Below are positions 8,550 to 17,514 of a stretch of 64,000 nt of DNA, piece by piece. The stretch's first letter is position 1. Every line of letters starts with the position of its first letter. The notes below the pieces were generated by a model. It ran no database searches. It saw only the letters and a program-made list of their open reading frames with translations, and was not told where the DNA came from. The position numbers and the translations under genes are program-made. The DNA is from Geovibrio ferrireducens (GTDB taxonomy: Bacteria > Chrysiogenota > Deferribacteres > Deferribacterales > Geovibrionaceae), in NCBI RefSeq assembly GCF_026226615.1, contig NZ_JAJAPB010000003.1, positions 248,001 through 312,000 of the forward strand. Direction: 5' to 3'.

Positions 8550-10439
8550 TTAAGGGTGTCCCTTGAAATACTTAAGCCCCACCGACAGGTACTTCGACAT
8601 GTGATTAAGCGCCTTGCGGAGCTTCTCCTGATTGTACATGGAAAGGCTTTCCGGGTTTACAAACTTGCTGATCCTCTCTCCGGAGTGAGCCTGCCTGATC
8701 TGCTCATTCAGGGTTATATCCACCAGAATCTCATAGGCATCCTGAGTCTGAGAGACAAGCTCATCTGAAAGAATCTTCTTGCGGCGCAGGTGCTTAAGGC
8801 GCTCTATGGTGTTCAGATCGCTTAAACCGCATTTCAGAGTAAATGCACGGGTCACATCCACAATAAAAGCCAGAGCCGCTATTTTCATATTCATCTTTCC
8901 GGTGTGCTCCCCTTCCTTTTCAGTGATAAATTTTCCGAAAAGGTTTATGGGCCTGCGCTGGTTGGAGTCATTTTCCAGCATGTATATCAGGAATATAGGC
9001 TTCTGGGATATTTTCATATTGATATATTCTCTGAGTTCCCAGACAAGCTTTTCATCCCCTGCTAACCCATCATAATCAAAGACTATATTGCTCCAGAGGA
9101 TGCTTTTGCCCGCCGAGCCGTCCACCCAGTCACGAACCTTATTTTTCCATTCTGAAAGCCGCATGGACATTTCCGGATTTGTAACCATCACATTGCCCGG
9201 ACATTTTTTATAGCCGACAAACTCAAGGTTATCAGTAAACATCTCGCCGAATTTAAGGAACATCGCTATGTCCTCATCCGAAACATCATCAGCAAAGATA
9301 AAACCGTTGTCCTGATCGGGGTCCAGCATCATCTCTCTGCGCCCGCCGCTGCCCATTATAATAAGCGAATGCTTCACCTTTGTTATGTCATAACCTGTTT
9401 CAGCGGCAAATTTCTCCGCGGTGAGGCGGTAGACCTTCTTCTGAATATTAAGATGTATAGCAGATACAGCGGGCAGAACATCATAGGTCAGCCTTGAGCT
9501 CCCCACGAGTCCTTCGGCTATTTTATAAAGCCCGGCGTGCGAGGCGCGCAGCTCCTCAAGACCGGAAACACCTTCTATATATGTGTTGTGGATTGATGTA
9601 TTTCTGAACAGAGTGCGCATAATGTCGTTATTGGAGATTATGCCCACCGGTTTATTCTTCATGGATATAAGGGCGTATTCCTGCCCTTTCATCTGCATTT
9701 CCCCCAGTGCTTCGGCAAGCGGAAACTCCGCAGGAAGCACCAGCGGCTCCTTTTCCATGAAATTTTTCACGGACGGAGCCCGGAGGCTGCTGTCTATATT
9801 TGCCAGAAACCTGTGAACCATGTGCTTGCTGGTTATGAGCCCTGCCAGAGCCTCCCTGTCGCCCAGAACCGCCAGAGCGCCTATATTATACTCTGACATG
9901 ATTCTGCCCGCATCCATTACCGTATCAGCCGTTTTAACAGTTATTACAGGGCTGGTCATGTAACTGCCCACAGGTTTATATGTGCTGGATTCTATGCTTG
10001 CGGTGTCTTTTCCCGTGATGGCGCTCATCCTTCTGGTCACAAGTCCGTAGAAACGTTCCCTGAAATCCTCTGAGACCTCCATAAGCTTGTATATGCTGAG
10101 CTCCGGTATGAAAATAAACTCAGAATCCTTAGAGGCTGTGGCGCTGACATGGTAAACCGATTTGCCCACGAAGTTTGAGAGACCTGCGAAATCACCTGCA
10201 TCGATCACGGCTTTCAGGCCGGAATCGCCGTAGAGTTCCACTTCACCGGAAAATATAAGGTAAACACCTTTATGGTACGACTCGCCTTTTTTAAATATGA
10301 CTCCGCCCTGCTCCACGGAAACAGGCTCGCCTTTCTCAAGCAGAAGCCTGAGACGGGAGTATTCTATACCCTTAAAGACATAAAATCTTGTAAGCCTGTC
10401 GAGAATGTCTGTCATTCCGTTCATGGAGCTGATTTCCAT
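8550..10439 (-). CDS. cNMP-binding/CBS/DUF294 nucleotidyltransferase-like signalling protein
   Basis: A 629-residue cytoplasmic regulator. Domains in order: a cyclic-nucleotide-binding fold (about 15-130; VYLIFSGEVELYGD), two CBS domains (about 150-270; SYMTSPVITVKTADTVMDAG and VKNFMEKEPLVL), a GlnD-like DUF294 nucleotidyltransferase core (GSGGRREMMLDPDQDNGF, about 365) and a DUF294 C-terminal helical domain. The GlnD-like G-S-G-G-R-x-E and D-x-D motifs are intact. Homologues are repeatedly encoded beside acetate permeases. Here it is divergent from yjcH-actP, so control of acetate uptake by adenylate or second-messenger state is a reasonable inference. GGAGG lies four bases before ATG 10439. 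Confidence 0.85.
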   Translation of the reverse strand: MEISSMNGMTDILDRLTRFYVFKGIEYSRLRLLLEKGEPVSVEQGGVIFKKGESYHKGVYLIFSGEVELYGDSGLKAVIDAGDFAGLSNFVGKSVYHVSATASKDSEFIFIPELSIYKLMEVSEDFRERFYGLVTRRMSAITGKDTASIESSTYKPVGSYMTSPVITVKTADTVMDAGRIMSEYNIGALAVLGDREALAGLITSKHMVHRFLANIDSSLRAPSVKNFMEKEPLVLPAEFPLAEALGEMQMKGQEYALISMKNKPVGIISNNDIMRTLFRNTSIHNTYIEGVSGLEELRASHAGLYKIAEGLVGSSRLTYDVLPAVSAIHLNIQKKVYRLTAEKFAAETGYDITKVKHSLIIMGSGGRREMMLDPDQDNGFIFADDVSDEDIAMFLKFGEMFTDNLEFVGYKKCPGNVMVTNPEMSMRLSEWKNKVRDWVDGSAGKSILWSNIVFDYDGLAGDEKLVWELREYINMKISQKPIFLIYMLENDSNQRRPINLFGKFITEKEGEHTGKMNMKIAALAFIVDVTRAFTLKCGLSDLNTIERLKHLRRKKILSDELVSQTQDAYEILVDITLNEQIRQAHSGERISKFVNPESLSMYNQEKLRKALNHMSKYLSVGLKYFKGHP

Positions 10440-11066
10440 AAAGCCTCCGAAAAAATTTCCCGTTCAGATGCGGTGTCAAAATAAACATATATAATAATCA
10501 ACCGCCATTTTACATATGCGCAAACAGGCTCTGACAGCCTTTTTCTTTTGATTATATACATATCTGACATTTTTTAACAGGCTATTTTTAAACTCTTAGG
10601 ATATTTATACACTATCAATTGTATTGCTTAAAACAAAATATATTTTTGTTTCACAGACCCGTTCTTTCACATATTTTCTAAACATAAGTTACTTATATAC
10701 TATACTTTTCACTTAAATACATATTTTTTTATCATGAATAAACACCTCCATTAAACCAATTATTTATGAACATATTTATTTATCATAAATTATATACCAA
10801 TGTCTCATTAATCATTAATCAAATAACTTTAAATAAACATACAGATCTATTAATTTTTTACACCTTATATCAACATACTTATAACATTTTCCTGTATATG
10901 GGTTTATAAAATACTCTTGACAAATACAGTCTATATAATTTAATAATACATACATTATATAAAGTGGTTTTACTTTAAGGCGCACGCGGATTTAAACATG
11001 AATTAAACCGCATAATTAAAACTGCTTGTATTTTTACACTTTTTCCAAAACAGGTAGGAGGTCTTT
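10440..11066. promoter_or_regulatory. 627-bp AT-rich divergent regulatory region
   Basis: No gene is visible between the DUF294 regulator and yjcH. The stretch is very AT-rich. It holds two near-identical 21-base copies of an ACATATTTWTTTATCATRAAT motif (10719-10739 and 10770-10790), an inverted repeat ATTTATGA / TCATAAAT (10762-10790), and a sigma-70-type promoter near the yjcH side (10917-10946). The length and composition suggest binding sites for regulators or nucleoid proteins. Confidence 0.5.
10917..10946 (+). promoter_or_regulatory. promoter of yjcH-actP
   Basis: A perfect -35 TTGACA at 10917-10922 is followed 18 bases later by TAATAA (10941-10946). A second, shorter-spaced TATAAT at 10934-10939 is also present. 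This leaves a leader of over 100 bases before ATG 11067. Confidence 0.5.
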
Positions 11067-11360
11067 ATGAACGCTCACGAAATCGTGAATTCTGACAGGT
11101 TTAAAACCCTCGTCAGAAAGAGGTGGACTTTCAGCTACATAATGCTGGCAATCCTCTTCGTGGTGTATTTCGGGTATCTGTTCCTTATTTCGCTGGATAA
11201 GGAACAAATGGTCACACTCGTTGCACCTAACATTACTTTAGGGATAGTGCTGTTCGTCGCAGTAATACTCATTGCATGGGTTCTCACCATTATTTATGTT
11301 CTCTGGGCAAACAGCTCATACGACAAAGAAGTCGAAGAACTCAAAAAGATGCTGAAATAG
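11067..11360 (+). CDS. yjcH: DUF485 membrane protein YjcH
   Basis: A 97-residue DUF485 protein with two transmembrane helices (about 26-46 and 58-80) and a charged C-terminal tail, the form of YjcH proteins that precede acetate permeases. The N-terminal F-x-x-L-V-R-x-R-W motif before the first helix is the family signature. TAGGAGG lies before ATG 11067. It is the first gene of the yjcH-actP operon, 13 bases before actP. Its exact role is unknown; it is thought to assist the symporter. Confidence 0.9.
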   Translation: MNAHEIVNSDRFKTLVRKRWTFSYIMLAILFVVYFGYLFLISLDKEQMVTLVAPNITLGIVLFVAVILIAWVLTIIYVLWANSSYDKEVEELKKMLK

Positions 11361-11373
11361 GAGAGGCGCACTT

Positions 11374-12942
11374 ATGAATGAAGTTATTGCTCAAAGACTT
11401 GCAAATTTCCAGGCGGGCAAGGCAGACCCTATTTCCCTTCTCTTCTTCGCCATAATCGTTGCCGGTACGCTGATGATCACATACTGGGCAGCAAAAAAAA
11501 CCAAAACCACAAGTGAGTTTTACGCAGCAGGACGCAGCGTTACAGGTTTTCAGAACGGCCTCGCCCTCGCCGGCGATTATATGTCCGCCGCTTCTTTCCT
11601 CGGTATTTCAGGCATGGTTGCCCTTCAGGGTTATGACGGCGCAATATACGCAGTCGGCTGGCTCGTGGGATGGCCTGCTCTTATGTTCCTTATAGCAGAG
11701 CCCTTAAGAAACCTCGGTAAATTCACCTTCGCCGATGTTGTTTCATCCAGACTTAAAAACCGTCCGATACGTATCGCCTCCGCAGTGGGCGGAATCCTCG
11801 TGGTTCTCTGCTACACAATCGCGCAGATGGTGGGTGCGGGCAAACTTATCCAGCTTATGTTCGGCATGCCCTATGAACTGGCGGAGATCCTCGTCGGTAC
11901 TGTTATGCTCCTGTATGTTCTCTTCGGCGGCATGCTTGCAACCACATGGGTACAGATAATCAAAGCTGTTCTTCTTCTTTTCGGCGTAACCGTTCTTGCG
12001 GGACTTGTCCTTGTTAAATTCGGCTTTAATCCCGGAACACTTTTTGCAGCAGTAGGCGACACATACGGATTTGAAAGCATGTTCAAACCCGGCGGGTTTG
12101 TAACCAGCCCCTTAGAGGCTCTTTCACTCGGTCTGGCGCTTATGTTCGGTCTTCTCGGTCTGCCGCACATTCTTATGAGATTTTTCACAGTGCCGGATGC
12201 TAAGGAAGCCAGAAAGTCAGTTGCATACGCAACAACCTTCATCGGCTATTTCTACCTTGTTATCCCCATAGTGGGCTTCGGTGCTGCTGCAATAGTCGGC
12301 AAAGACTTCATACTCGGCATTGACAAGGGCGGAAACATGGCTGCCCCCATCCTTGCTGCCGCTCTCGGCGGTAAACCTTTCCTCGGCTTCATAGCCGCTG
12401 TTGCGTTTGCCACAATCCTTGCGGTTGTTGCGGGGCTTACCCTTGCGGCTTCCTCCGCAATGAGCCACGACATATACGTGAGCGTTTTCAAGAAAGGTCA
12501 GGCAACAGAAGCTGAGCAGGTTAAAGTTGCAAGAATAGCTACGGTTATCTTCGGCATTACTGCTGTTGCTCTCGGCATCCTTTTCAAAAACCAGAACGTT
12601 GCGTTCCTAGTCGGTCTAGCATTTGCCATTGCCGCAAGCGCCAACTTCCCGGCTCTGCTTCTTTCCATCACATGGAAAAAGTTCACCACAAGGGGCGCTG
12701 TATGGTCAATCATAGCCGGAGCAGTTTCCGCCACTGTCTGCATACTGTTCAGCCCTGTTATATGGGTTAACATATTCGGCTTTGAAAAGGCTATCTTCCC
12801 GCTGAAAAACCCTGCTATCGTTTCAATGACAATAGCCTTCCTTGCTGCTTACATAGGCTCTGTCAGTGCACCTGAGCCTGAGTCGCAGGAAAAATTCGAG
12901 CAGGAAAAAATAAGAACATACCTTGGAATCGGCGCAGAATAG
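11374..12942 (+). CDS. actP: cation/acetate symporter ActP
   Basis: A 522-residue sodium:solute symporter of the inner membrane with about 13 hydrophobic segments, matching ActP in order and length. It shows the SSS signatures [32 protein letters not shown] (split across helix 2; quoted here by its ends TSEFYAAGR and [10 protein letters not shown]) and [21 protein letters not shown]. It would take up acetate, and perhaps other short carboxylates, with a cation. It lies directly after yjcH and before a strong bidirectional terminator. The divergent DUF294/CBS protein is its likely regulator by context. Confidence 0.92.
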   Translation: MNEVIAQRLANFQAGKADPISLLFFAIIVAGTLMITYWAAKKTKTTSEFYAAGRSVTGFQNGLALAGDYMSAASFLGISGMVALQGYDGAIYAVGWLVGWPALMFLIAEPLRNLGKFTFADVVSSRLKNRPIRIASAVGGILVVLCYTIAQMVGAGKLIQLMFGMPYELAEILVGTVMLLYVLFGGMLATTWVQIIKAVLLLFGVTVLAGLVLVKFGFNPGTLFAAVGDTYGFESMFKPGGFVTSPLEALSLGLALMFGLLGLPHILMRFFTVPDAKEARKSVAYATTFIGYFYLVIPIVGFGAAAIVGKDFILGIDKGGNMAAPILAAALGGKPFLGFIAAVAFATILAVVAGLTLAASSAMSHDIYVSVFKKGQATEAEQVKVARIATVIFGITAVALGILFKNQNVAFLVGLAFAIAASANFPALLLSITWKKFTTRGAVWSIIAGAVSATVCILFSPVIWVNIFGFEKAIFPLKNPAIVSMTIAFLAAYIGSVSAPEPESQEKFEQEKIRTYLGIGAE

Positions 12943-12982
12943 CACGATACCTTTTGTCTCCTAAAAACAACAAAACAAAAAA

Positions 12983-13007
12983 GGGGCTCTCCGGAGCTCC
13001 TTTTTTT
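12983..13007. terminator. bidirectional Rho-independent terminator
   Basis: GGGGCTC / GAGCTCC form a 7-base stem followed by a run of seven T, with an A-run on the other side. It ends the actP operon and, on the other strand, the glycerophosphodiesterase gene whose stop lies at its edge. Confidence 0.85.
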
Positions 13008-13857
13008 ATTTTATAAGTTCTTTGAGAATACTCTCCGCGCGGTCGGAGAAGATCATGTCAATTCCGTCCATGGCAGCAAAACGTCTGTACGAGTTGATTT
13101 CGTTTACAGAATAAATCCACAGTTTAAGCCCGTTATCAGCACAGTAAGAAACAAGCTCCGGGCAGACAAGGTTTTTTGCCACGCATACGCCGCCGCCTGA
13201 TTTCTGTATGACCCTGAGCAGATTATCCGGCAGAGTACGGCAGCGCAGGGAATGAAAATACCCCTGATAAAGCTCACGCGGGACGGACTCAAAAACATTT
13301 CTGCCGGTAAACACATTGTATTTTTTTACTTTTATACGGTTCTGAGCAAAAAACTCCGTGAACCTTCCCCGCAGCCCGTAGGAAAAAAGGCTCTGGTGGG
13401 AAAGAAACAACGGGGCGGAAAAACCTTCCCTGCTGAAATTCATCAGCGAAAGAGCACACCATGAAACTATGGCAGTCTGCTTTTCCATTCCATGCTTTTC
13501 TATCAGTCGTATATGCTCCTTTTCAAAGCCTATGTCCTTCACATCAAGACAGAAAACCCTATCAGTCGGGAATTTTTTACTGAATACCCCAAGTGCATCA
13601 TCAAGGCGCGGTACAGGCTCATCCGCATATATCTTCAAGCCGTCAAGAACGCTGCTCTCCGTCTGTGGAAATGAATGCCCCTGAATGTACGGATCATGAA
13701 AAACGTAGAGAACGCCGTCCTTTGAGGCTCTGGTGTCTATCTCAAAATACCTAACGGAGCTTTTTGCCGCCTCAAGAAAGCCGGAAAAGGTGTGCTCAAC
13801 CGGAGCATAACCCCTGAAACGGTGACTCAGAAGCTTTTCCACAGGTGATTTGGTCAT
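13006..13857 (-). CDS. glycerophosphodiester phosphodiesterase family protein
   Basis: A 283-residue member of the GDPD family, which hydrolyses glycerophosphodiesters to glycerol 3-phosphate and an alcohol. The TIM-barrel motifs are present: SHRFRGYAPVEHT (a variant of HRG..PENT), FEIDTRASKDGVLYVFHDP with the metal-binding E-x-D and catalytic His, FCLDVKD, and LWIYSVNE near the end. HRG is replaced by HRFRG, so substrate range could differ. I start at ATG 13857, with GGAGG nine bases upstream; the frame runs further to 13938 but without a ribosome site. No signal peptide, so it should be cytoplasmic. Confidence 0.85.
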   Translation of the reverse strand: MTKSPVEKLLSHRFRGYAPVEHTFSGFLEAAKSSVRYFEIDTRASKDGVLYVFHDPYIQGHSFPQTESSVLDGLKIYADEPVPRLDDALGVFSKKFPTDRVFCLDVKDIGFEKEHIRLIEKHGMEKQTAIVSWCALSLMNFSREGFSAPLFLSHQSLFSYGLRGRFTEFFAQNRIKVKKYNVFTGRNVFESVPRELYQGYFHSLRCRTLPDNLLRVIQKSGGGVCVAKNLVCPELVSYCADNGLKLWIYSVNEINSYRRFAAMDGIDMIFSDRAESILKELIK

Positions 13858-13889
13858 AAACTTTTCCTCCGCTCCGCAATATATCAAAT

Positions 13890-13905
13890 TGGCATGCGGA
13901 CTGCT
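13890..13905 (+). promoter_or_regulatory. sigma-54 (-24/-12) promoter
   Basis: TGGCATGCGGACTGCT fits the RpoN consensus TGGCACG-N4-TTGCW at all but two positions, with the GG and GC correctly spaced. The predicted start is near 13916, leaving about 26 bases to ATG 13942. Confidence 0.6.
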
Positions 13906-13941
13906 ACTTATAAAAAAACGAAAACAAACCGGAGGCAAAAA

Positions 13942-14391
13942 ATGCAGGTCACAGCCAAGAGCATAATGCTGGAGCAGTACAACAAACTTCTTAAAAACGA
14001 CGCATCCACAACACTTCAGTCGGCAAAGGAGAATGCCAGTCCGCTCCTCATAGGCAAAACCTCATCTGAAACCGATTCATCCACTTCCGTTCTTGACAAG
14101 GTGCAGATCTCTCAGGCGGCTCTGGATATGCTGAAAAATTTCTCATCAGAAGATACAGCTACAACTGAAGCACAGCAGGCTGCACTGAAAAAATTTTTCC
14201 AGCTCGGTTCAAACTTTTTCGGAACTGAAGGAAGCACAAACCTTGAGGCTGTTATAGAAGCTCTGGAAGCGAAGCTGAAAGAAGGTGAAGATGACAGTCT
14301 GCTTAAAACCATTGCCGAATCCAACAGAGCCGCAAATGCAGGCAAAGGGCACATCAGCTACAGTGCGGATGTTTCATCACTCTTTGAATAA
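13942..14391 (+). CDS. hypothetical protein behind a sigma-54-type promoter
   Basis: A 149-residue, Ser/Thr/Ala-rich protein that I do not recognise. The middle segment VLDKVQISQAALDMLKNF recalls short motifs found in flagellar export and anti-sigma proteins, but this is too little to assign a role. The C-terminal half is an acidic helical region. The start is ATG 13942, with CGGAGG upstream; the frame also opens at 13894 without a site. It is a single gene, convergent with bioD, and the two coding regions overlap by 34 bases. The sigma-54 promoter makes motility or surface regulation plausible. Confidence 0.7.
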   Translation: MQVTAKSIMLEQYNKLLKNDASTTLQSAKENASPLLIGKTSSETDSSTSVLDKVQISQAALDMLKNFSSEDTATTEAQQAALKKFFQLGSNFFGTEGSTNLEAVIEALEAKLKEGEDDSLLKTIAESNRAANAGKGHISYSADVSSLFE

Positions 14392-14963
14392 AGGGATTCA
14401 GAGAAATAATATATCACAGAAGCGGGGATAAGTTTTTCTATTATTCCCGCATTTTTTGTGTCGCTCTCTGTTTCCGAAAAATGTCTGTTCATGGCAAACC
14501 CTTTGAAGGAGATAGCTTTCTCCGTAAGGAAAGAATAATTAAGCACAGCTTCATTAACGCAGCCGAGCCTATCGGGAACAACTATGATCACCTCAAGTCC
14601 GCATTGTTTGGGGATCTCCCATGTCATCCGGGTGTAATCCAGAGGAACGGCTATTCCGCCGGCGCCTTCAACAATAAGTACTTCGGATGAATCATCATTT
14701 ATAGCTGAGACAGCCTCCTCAAACGGAAATTTATCAAAACACAGACAGGGGGCAACGGGCGGCTCTGCGGTAAAAAGCGTCTTCGCCTTTGATATGCCGG
14801 AAAAACTTTTTACAAATGCGGCATCATCATCCGCAGGATAGCCTGTCTGGACGGGTTTTATGTACGAAACATCCCTGCCCTGCCCATGAAAATGCTTCGC
14901 CAGAAGGGCGGAAAAAAACGTTTTGCCAACCCCTGTCCCGGAACCTGATATGAAAAGCCTCAA
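14358..14963 (-). CDS. bioD: dethiobiotin synthase BioD
   Basis: A 201-residue ATP-dependent dethiobiotin synthetase, catalysing carboxylation of 7,8-diaminononanoate in biotin synthesis. It shows the P-loop GSGTGVGKT, the substrate-loop Lys in KPVQTGY and the VEGAGGIAVPL motif, all family hallmarks. The start is TTG 14963, overlapping the bioA stop as TTGA, with GAGGTG five bases before it. The 3' end overlaps the convergent 13942-14391 gene. It is the second gene of a bioA-bioD unit. Confidence 0.92.
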   Translation of the reverse strand: MRLFISGSGTGVGKTFFSALLAKHFHGQGRDVSYIKPVQTGYPADDDAAFVKSFSGISKAKTLFTAEPPVAPCLCFDKFPFEEAVSAINDDSSEVLIVEGAGGIAVPLDYTRMTWEIPKQCGLEVIIVVPDRLGCVNEAVLNYSFLTEKAISFKGFAMNRHFSETESDTKNAGIIEKLIPASVIYYFSESLYSKSDETSAL

Positions 14964-16300
14964 CCGAGCACCTCTTTCACAGATTCCCGCGCTATGTCCA
15001 CAAGCGTTTCCGTCTCATCCCTGCTGATGATATAGGGCGGCATGAAGTAGATTATATCCCCAAGATTACGCAGGAGAGCACCCTTTTCCACCGCTTTTCT
15101 GTATATCTGAAAACCTGTTCGCAGCCCGGATTCAAAGGGCAGGTTCCCTTCTTTGTTTTTTACAAGCTCAACAGCGGAGACAAAGCCCGTGTGCCGTATT
15201 TCCCCCACATTCGGATGCCCGCCGAAGGCCTCCTCAATGCATTTGCGCATATGGGCAAACTTAGGCTTGTTGTTTTCTATAACATTCTCATCACGGAAGA
15301 TTTTCAATGTTTCCGCTGCAACGGAACAGGCAAGGGGATTACCGGTATAGCTGTGGCTGTGCAGAAAAGCCTTTCCCGCAGAGTAGTCATCATAAAACCC
15401 GTAGAATATTTCGTCCGTGGTGAGAACAGCGCTCAGCGGCAGATAGCCGGAGGTTATCCCTTTTGAAAGGCAGAGCATATCAGGGCAGACACCTGCCTGT
15501 TCAAGGGCAAACATTGTGCCTGTTCTGCCGAAGCCGACCGCTATTTCATCAAAAATGAGATGTATATCAAGCTCTGTCGTGAGCCTGCGAAGTTTTACGA
15601 GGTATTCCGGCGGATACATCCTGAATCCGCCCGCGCACTGGATCAAAGGCTCAATAAGAACAGCGGTGAGTATTCCGGCGTTCTCCCGCAGAGCCTTCTC
15701 CATAAAGCTGAAACACTCCGCAGAGCATCCGCCGCGTTTTTTGCCGCAGGGACACCTGAAACAGTCAGGCCCAAGAACCTTTATATTATCTATCATTATA
15801 TCGCCGTACAGATCAGTGTAGAGAGTCTCCCCGCAGACGGAAAGACAGCCCAGCGTTTCGCCGTGGTAGCCGTCAGTGAGGAAGGCATAGCGGTTTTTTC
15901 TGTGGCTGCCTGTGTTTCTGCGGTAGCCGTAGCTCATTTTCATCGCGGATTCCACAGCGGATGAACCGTTATCGGCAAAGAAGATCTTATTCAGTTCCGG
16001 AGGGGTAAGTGCAAGGAGCCCTTCCGCAACCTCCTCCGCAGGTTTGTGGGTTGCTCCGGCGAATATAACATGCTCAAGCCTGTCGGCCTGTTTTTTCAGT
16101 GCGTTCGTGAGTCTGGGGTTACAGTGACCGAAAAGGTTCACCCACCATGACGAAACAGCGTCTATATACCTTTTGCCGTTCCTGTCTATGAGATAGACCC
16201 CCTCACCCCGCTCTATTTCAAGGAGAGGATGGGTTTCAAGGTCTTTCATCTGTGTGCATGGATGCCAGATATTTGTGGGACATTTTGAATCTGTTTTCAT
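14960..16300 (-). CDS. bioA: adenosylmethionine-8-amino-7-oxononanoate aminotransferase BioA
   Basis: A PLP-dependent class III aminotransferase converting 8-amino-7-oxononanoate to 7,8-diaminononanoate, normally with S-adenosylmethionine as amino donor. Diagnostic motifs are IWHPCTQMKD at the start, DAVSSWWVNLFGH, LIFDEIAVGFGRTG and the PLP Lys in LCLSKGITSGYLPLS. In-frame starts exist at 16336, 16309 and 16300, none with a good ribosome site. I choose ATG 16300 because the promoter (TTGCGC, 17 bases, TAAAAT) predicts transcription starting at or next to it. A CPCGKKRGGC cysteine group near residue 180 is a small insertion. Confidence 0.92.
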   Translation of the reverse strand: MKTDSKCPTNIWHPCTQMKDLETHPLLEIERGEGVYLIDRNGKRYIDAVSSWWVNLFGHCNPRLTNALKKQADRLEHVIFAGATHKPAEEVAEGLLALTPPELNKIFFADNGSSAVESAMKMSYGYRRNTGSHRKNRYAFLTDGYHGETLGCLSVCGETLYTDLYGDIMIDNIKVLGPDCFRCPCGKKRGGCSAECFSFMEKALRENAGILTAVLIEPLIQCAGGFRMYPPEYLVKLRRLTTELDIHLIFDEIAVGFGRTGTMFALEQAGVCPDMLCLSKGITSGYLPLSAVLTTDEIFYGFYDDYSAGKAFLHSHSYTGNPLACSVAAETLKIFRDENVIENNKPKFAHMRKCIEEAFGGHPNVGEIRHTGFVSAVELVKNKEGNLPFESGLRTGFQIYRKAVEKGALLRNLGDIIYFMPPYIISRDETETLVDIARESVKEVLG

Positions 16301-16307
16301 GGTTTTC

Positions 16308-16336
16308 ATTTTACTATATTCGTTGACACCGCGCAA
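16308..16336 (-). promoter_or_regulatory. bioA promoter
   Basis: On the minus strand the -35 box TTGCGC (16336-16331) and -10 box TAAAAT (16313-16308) are separated by exactly 17 bases. The expected start at about 16301 coincides with ATG 16300, implying a leaderless mRNA. Confidence 0.45.
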
Positions 16337-16350
16337 GCATGGGTTATATC
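16323..16350 (+). promoter_or_regulatory. bioF promoter
   Basis: A perfect -35 TTGACA (16323-16328) and a -10 TATATC (16345-16350) have a 16-base spacer. The expected start is near 16357, just before ATG 16360. It overlaps the divergent bioA promoter, so one regulator could control both. Confidence 0.5.
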
Positions 16351-16359
16351 CTTAAAAAT

Positions 16360-17514
16360 ATGAGAGAAAAGCTGAAACATGAACTGGAAAAAATAAAATC
16401 CGAGGGGCTTTACCGCAGTCTGCCCGATATAGACGAAGGAGCGGGGAAATACATTATTTCCGGCGGAAAGCGTCTTTTAAACCTTGCCTCTAACAATTAT
16501 CTGGGTATTTCCGAAAAAAAGGAACTGACTGATGAAGCCCAAACGGCGCTCGTTGCCCTTGGCTGTTCCAGCGGCGCCTCCAGAGTTGTCACGGGGAATT
16601 TCTCCCTGTACGGCACTCTGGAAAAAGAGATGGCGGAGTTTAAGGGAACGGAAGGCTGTCTTGTTTTGAACACGGGCTATATGGCTAATCTGGCAGTAAT
16701 AGCCTCTCTTGCGGGGAGACATACTGCGGTTTTTTCGGATAAGCTCAACCACGCAAGCATAATAGACGGAATAAAGCTCAGCGGGGCAAAACATATACGC
16801 TACCGCCACAATGATACCGCCCATCTTGCTGAGCTTCTGGAGCAATATAAAAGCACGGAAGAGAAGATAATTGTCACCGACAGCGTTTTCAGCATGGACG
16901 GCGACCGGGCTGATCTGAAAGAAATAACCCGCCTTGCGGAAAAATACGGCGCACTTACCATAGTAGACGAGGCTCACGCTACAGGCGTACTCGGCTGCGG
17001 CAGAGGGCTTGCCCATGAACTTGGGCTTGAAAAGCGCATAGATGTTCACATGGGAACATTCAGCAAGGCTCTGGGCTCGTTCGGCGCATATATAGCAGGA
17101 GATGCCTATATTACAGACTTCATCCGCAATAAGGGGCGCGCGTTCATATTCACCACATCCCTGCCCCCGGCGGTAATCGGGGCAAATCTCGGCGCTCTCA
17201 GATGGCTTAAAAGCAATCCGTCCTGCGGTGAGGAACTTCTCAAAAAAGCGGCAGAAGTGAGGAATGCCCTGAATCTGGCAGGATTTGATACTGCCGGTTC
17301 CTCCACGCAGATAATTCCTGTTATAATAGGAGATAACTTCAAGGTTCAGCAGGCGGGCAGGCTTCTGGAAGATGCCGGAATCAGGACAGGGGTGATACGC
17401 CCCCCCACGGTTCCTGACGGCACGGCGAGACTGCGCCTCTCAATCCGCCTTGATCTGAACCATGATGAGCTTGAGCACGTTGTTCATTCCGTCAGGAGGC
17501 TGAAAAATGCTTAA
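16360..17514 (+). CDS. bioF: 8-amino-7-oxononanoate synthase BioF
   Basis: A PLP-dependent alpha-oxoamine synthase condensing pimeloyl-ACP with alanine to 8-amino-7-oxononanoate. Motifs include LNLASNNYLGIS, DKLNHASIIDGIKLS, IVDEAHATGVLG and the PLP Lys in TFSKALGSFGAY. The frame opens at ATG 16339, but that codon lies inside the promoter and lacks a ribosome site. ATG 16360 (MREKLKHELEKIKSEGLYR) matches the usual BioF start and the predicted transcript start. The downstream esterase gene overlaps by eight bases. Confidence 0.93.
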   Translation: MREKLKHELEKIKSEGLYRSLPDIDEGAGKYIISGGKRLLNLASNNYLGISEKKELTDEAQTALVALGCSSGASRVVTGNFSLYGTLEKEMAEFKGTEGCLVLNTGYMANLAVIASLAGRHTAVFSDKLNHASIIDGIKLSGAKHIRYRHNDTAHLAELLEQYKSTEEKIIVTDSVFSMDGDRADLKEITRLAEKYGALTIVDEAHATGVLGCGRGLAHELGLEKRIDVHMGTFSKALGSFGAYIAGDAYITDFIRNKGRAFIFTTSLPPAVIGANLGALRWLKSNPSCGEELLKKAAEVRNALNLAGFDTAGSSTQIIPVIIGDNFKVQQAGRLLEDAGIRTGVIRPPTVPDGTARLRLSIRLDLNHDELEHVVHSVRRLKNA

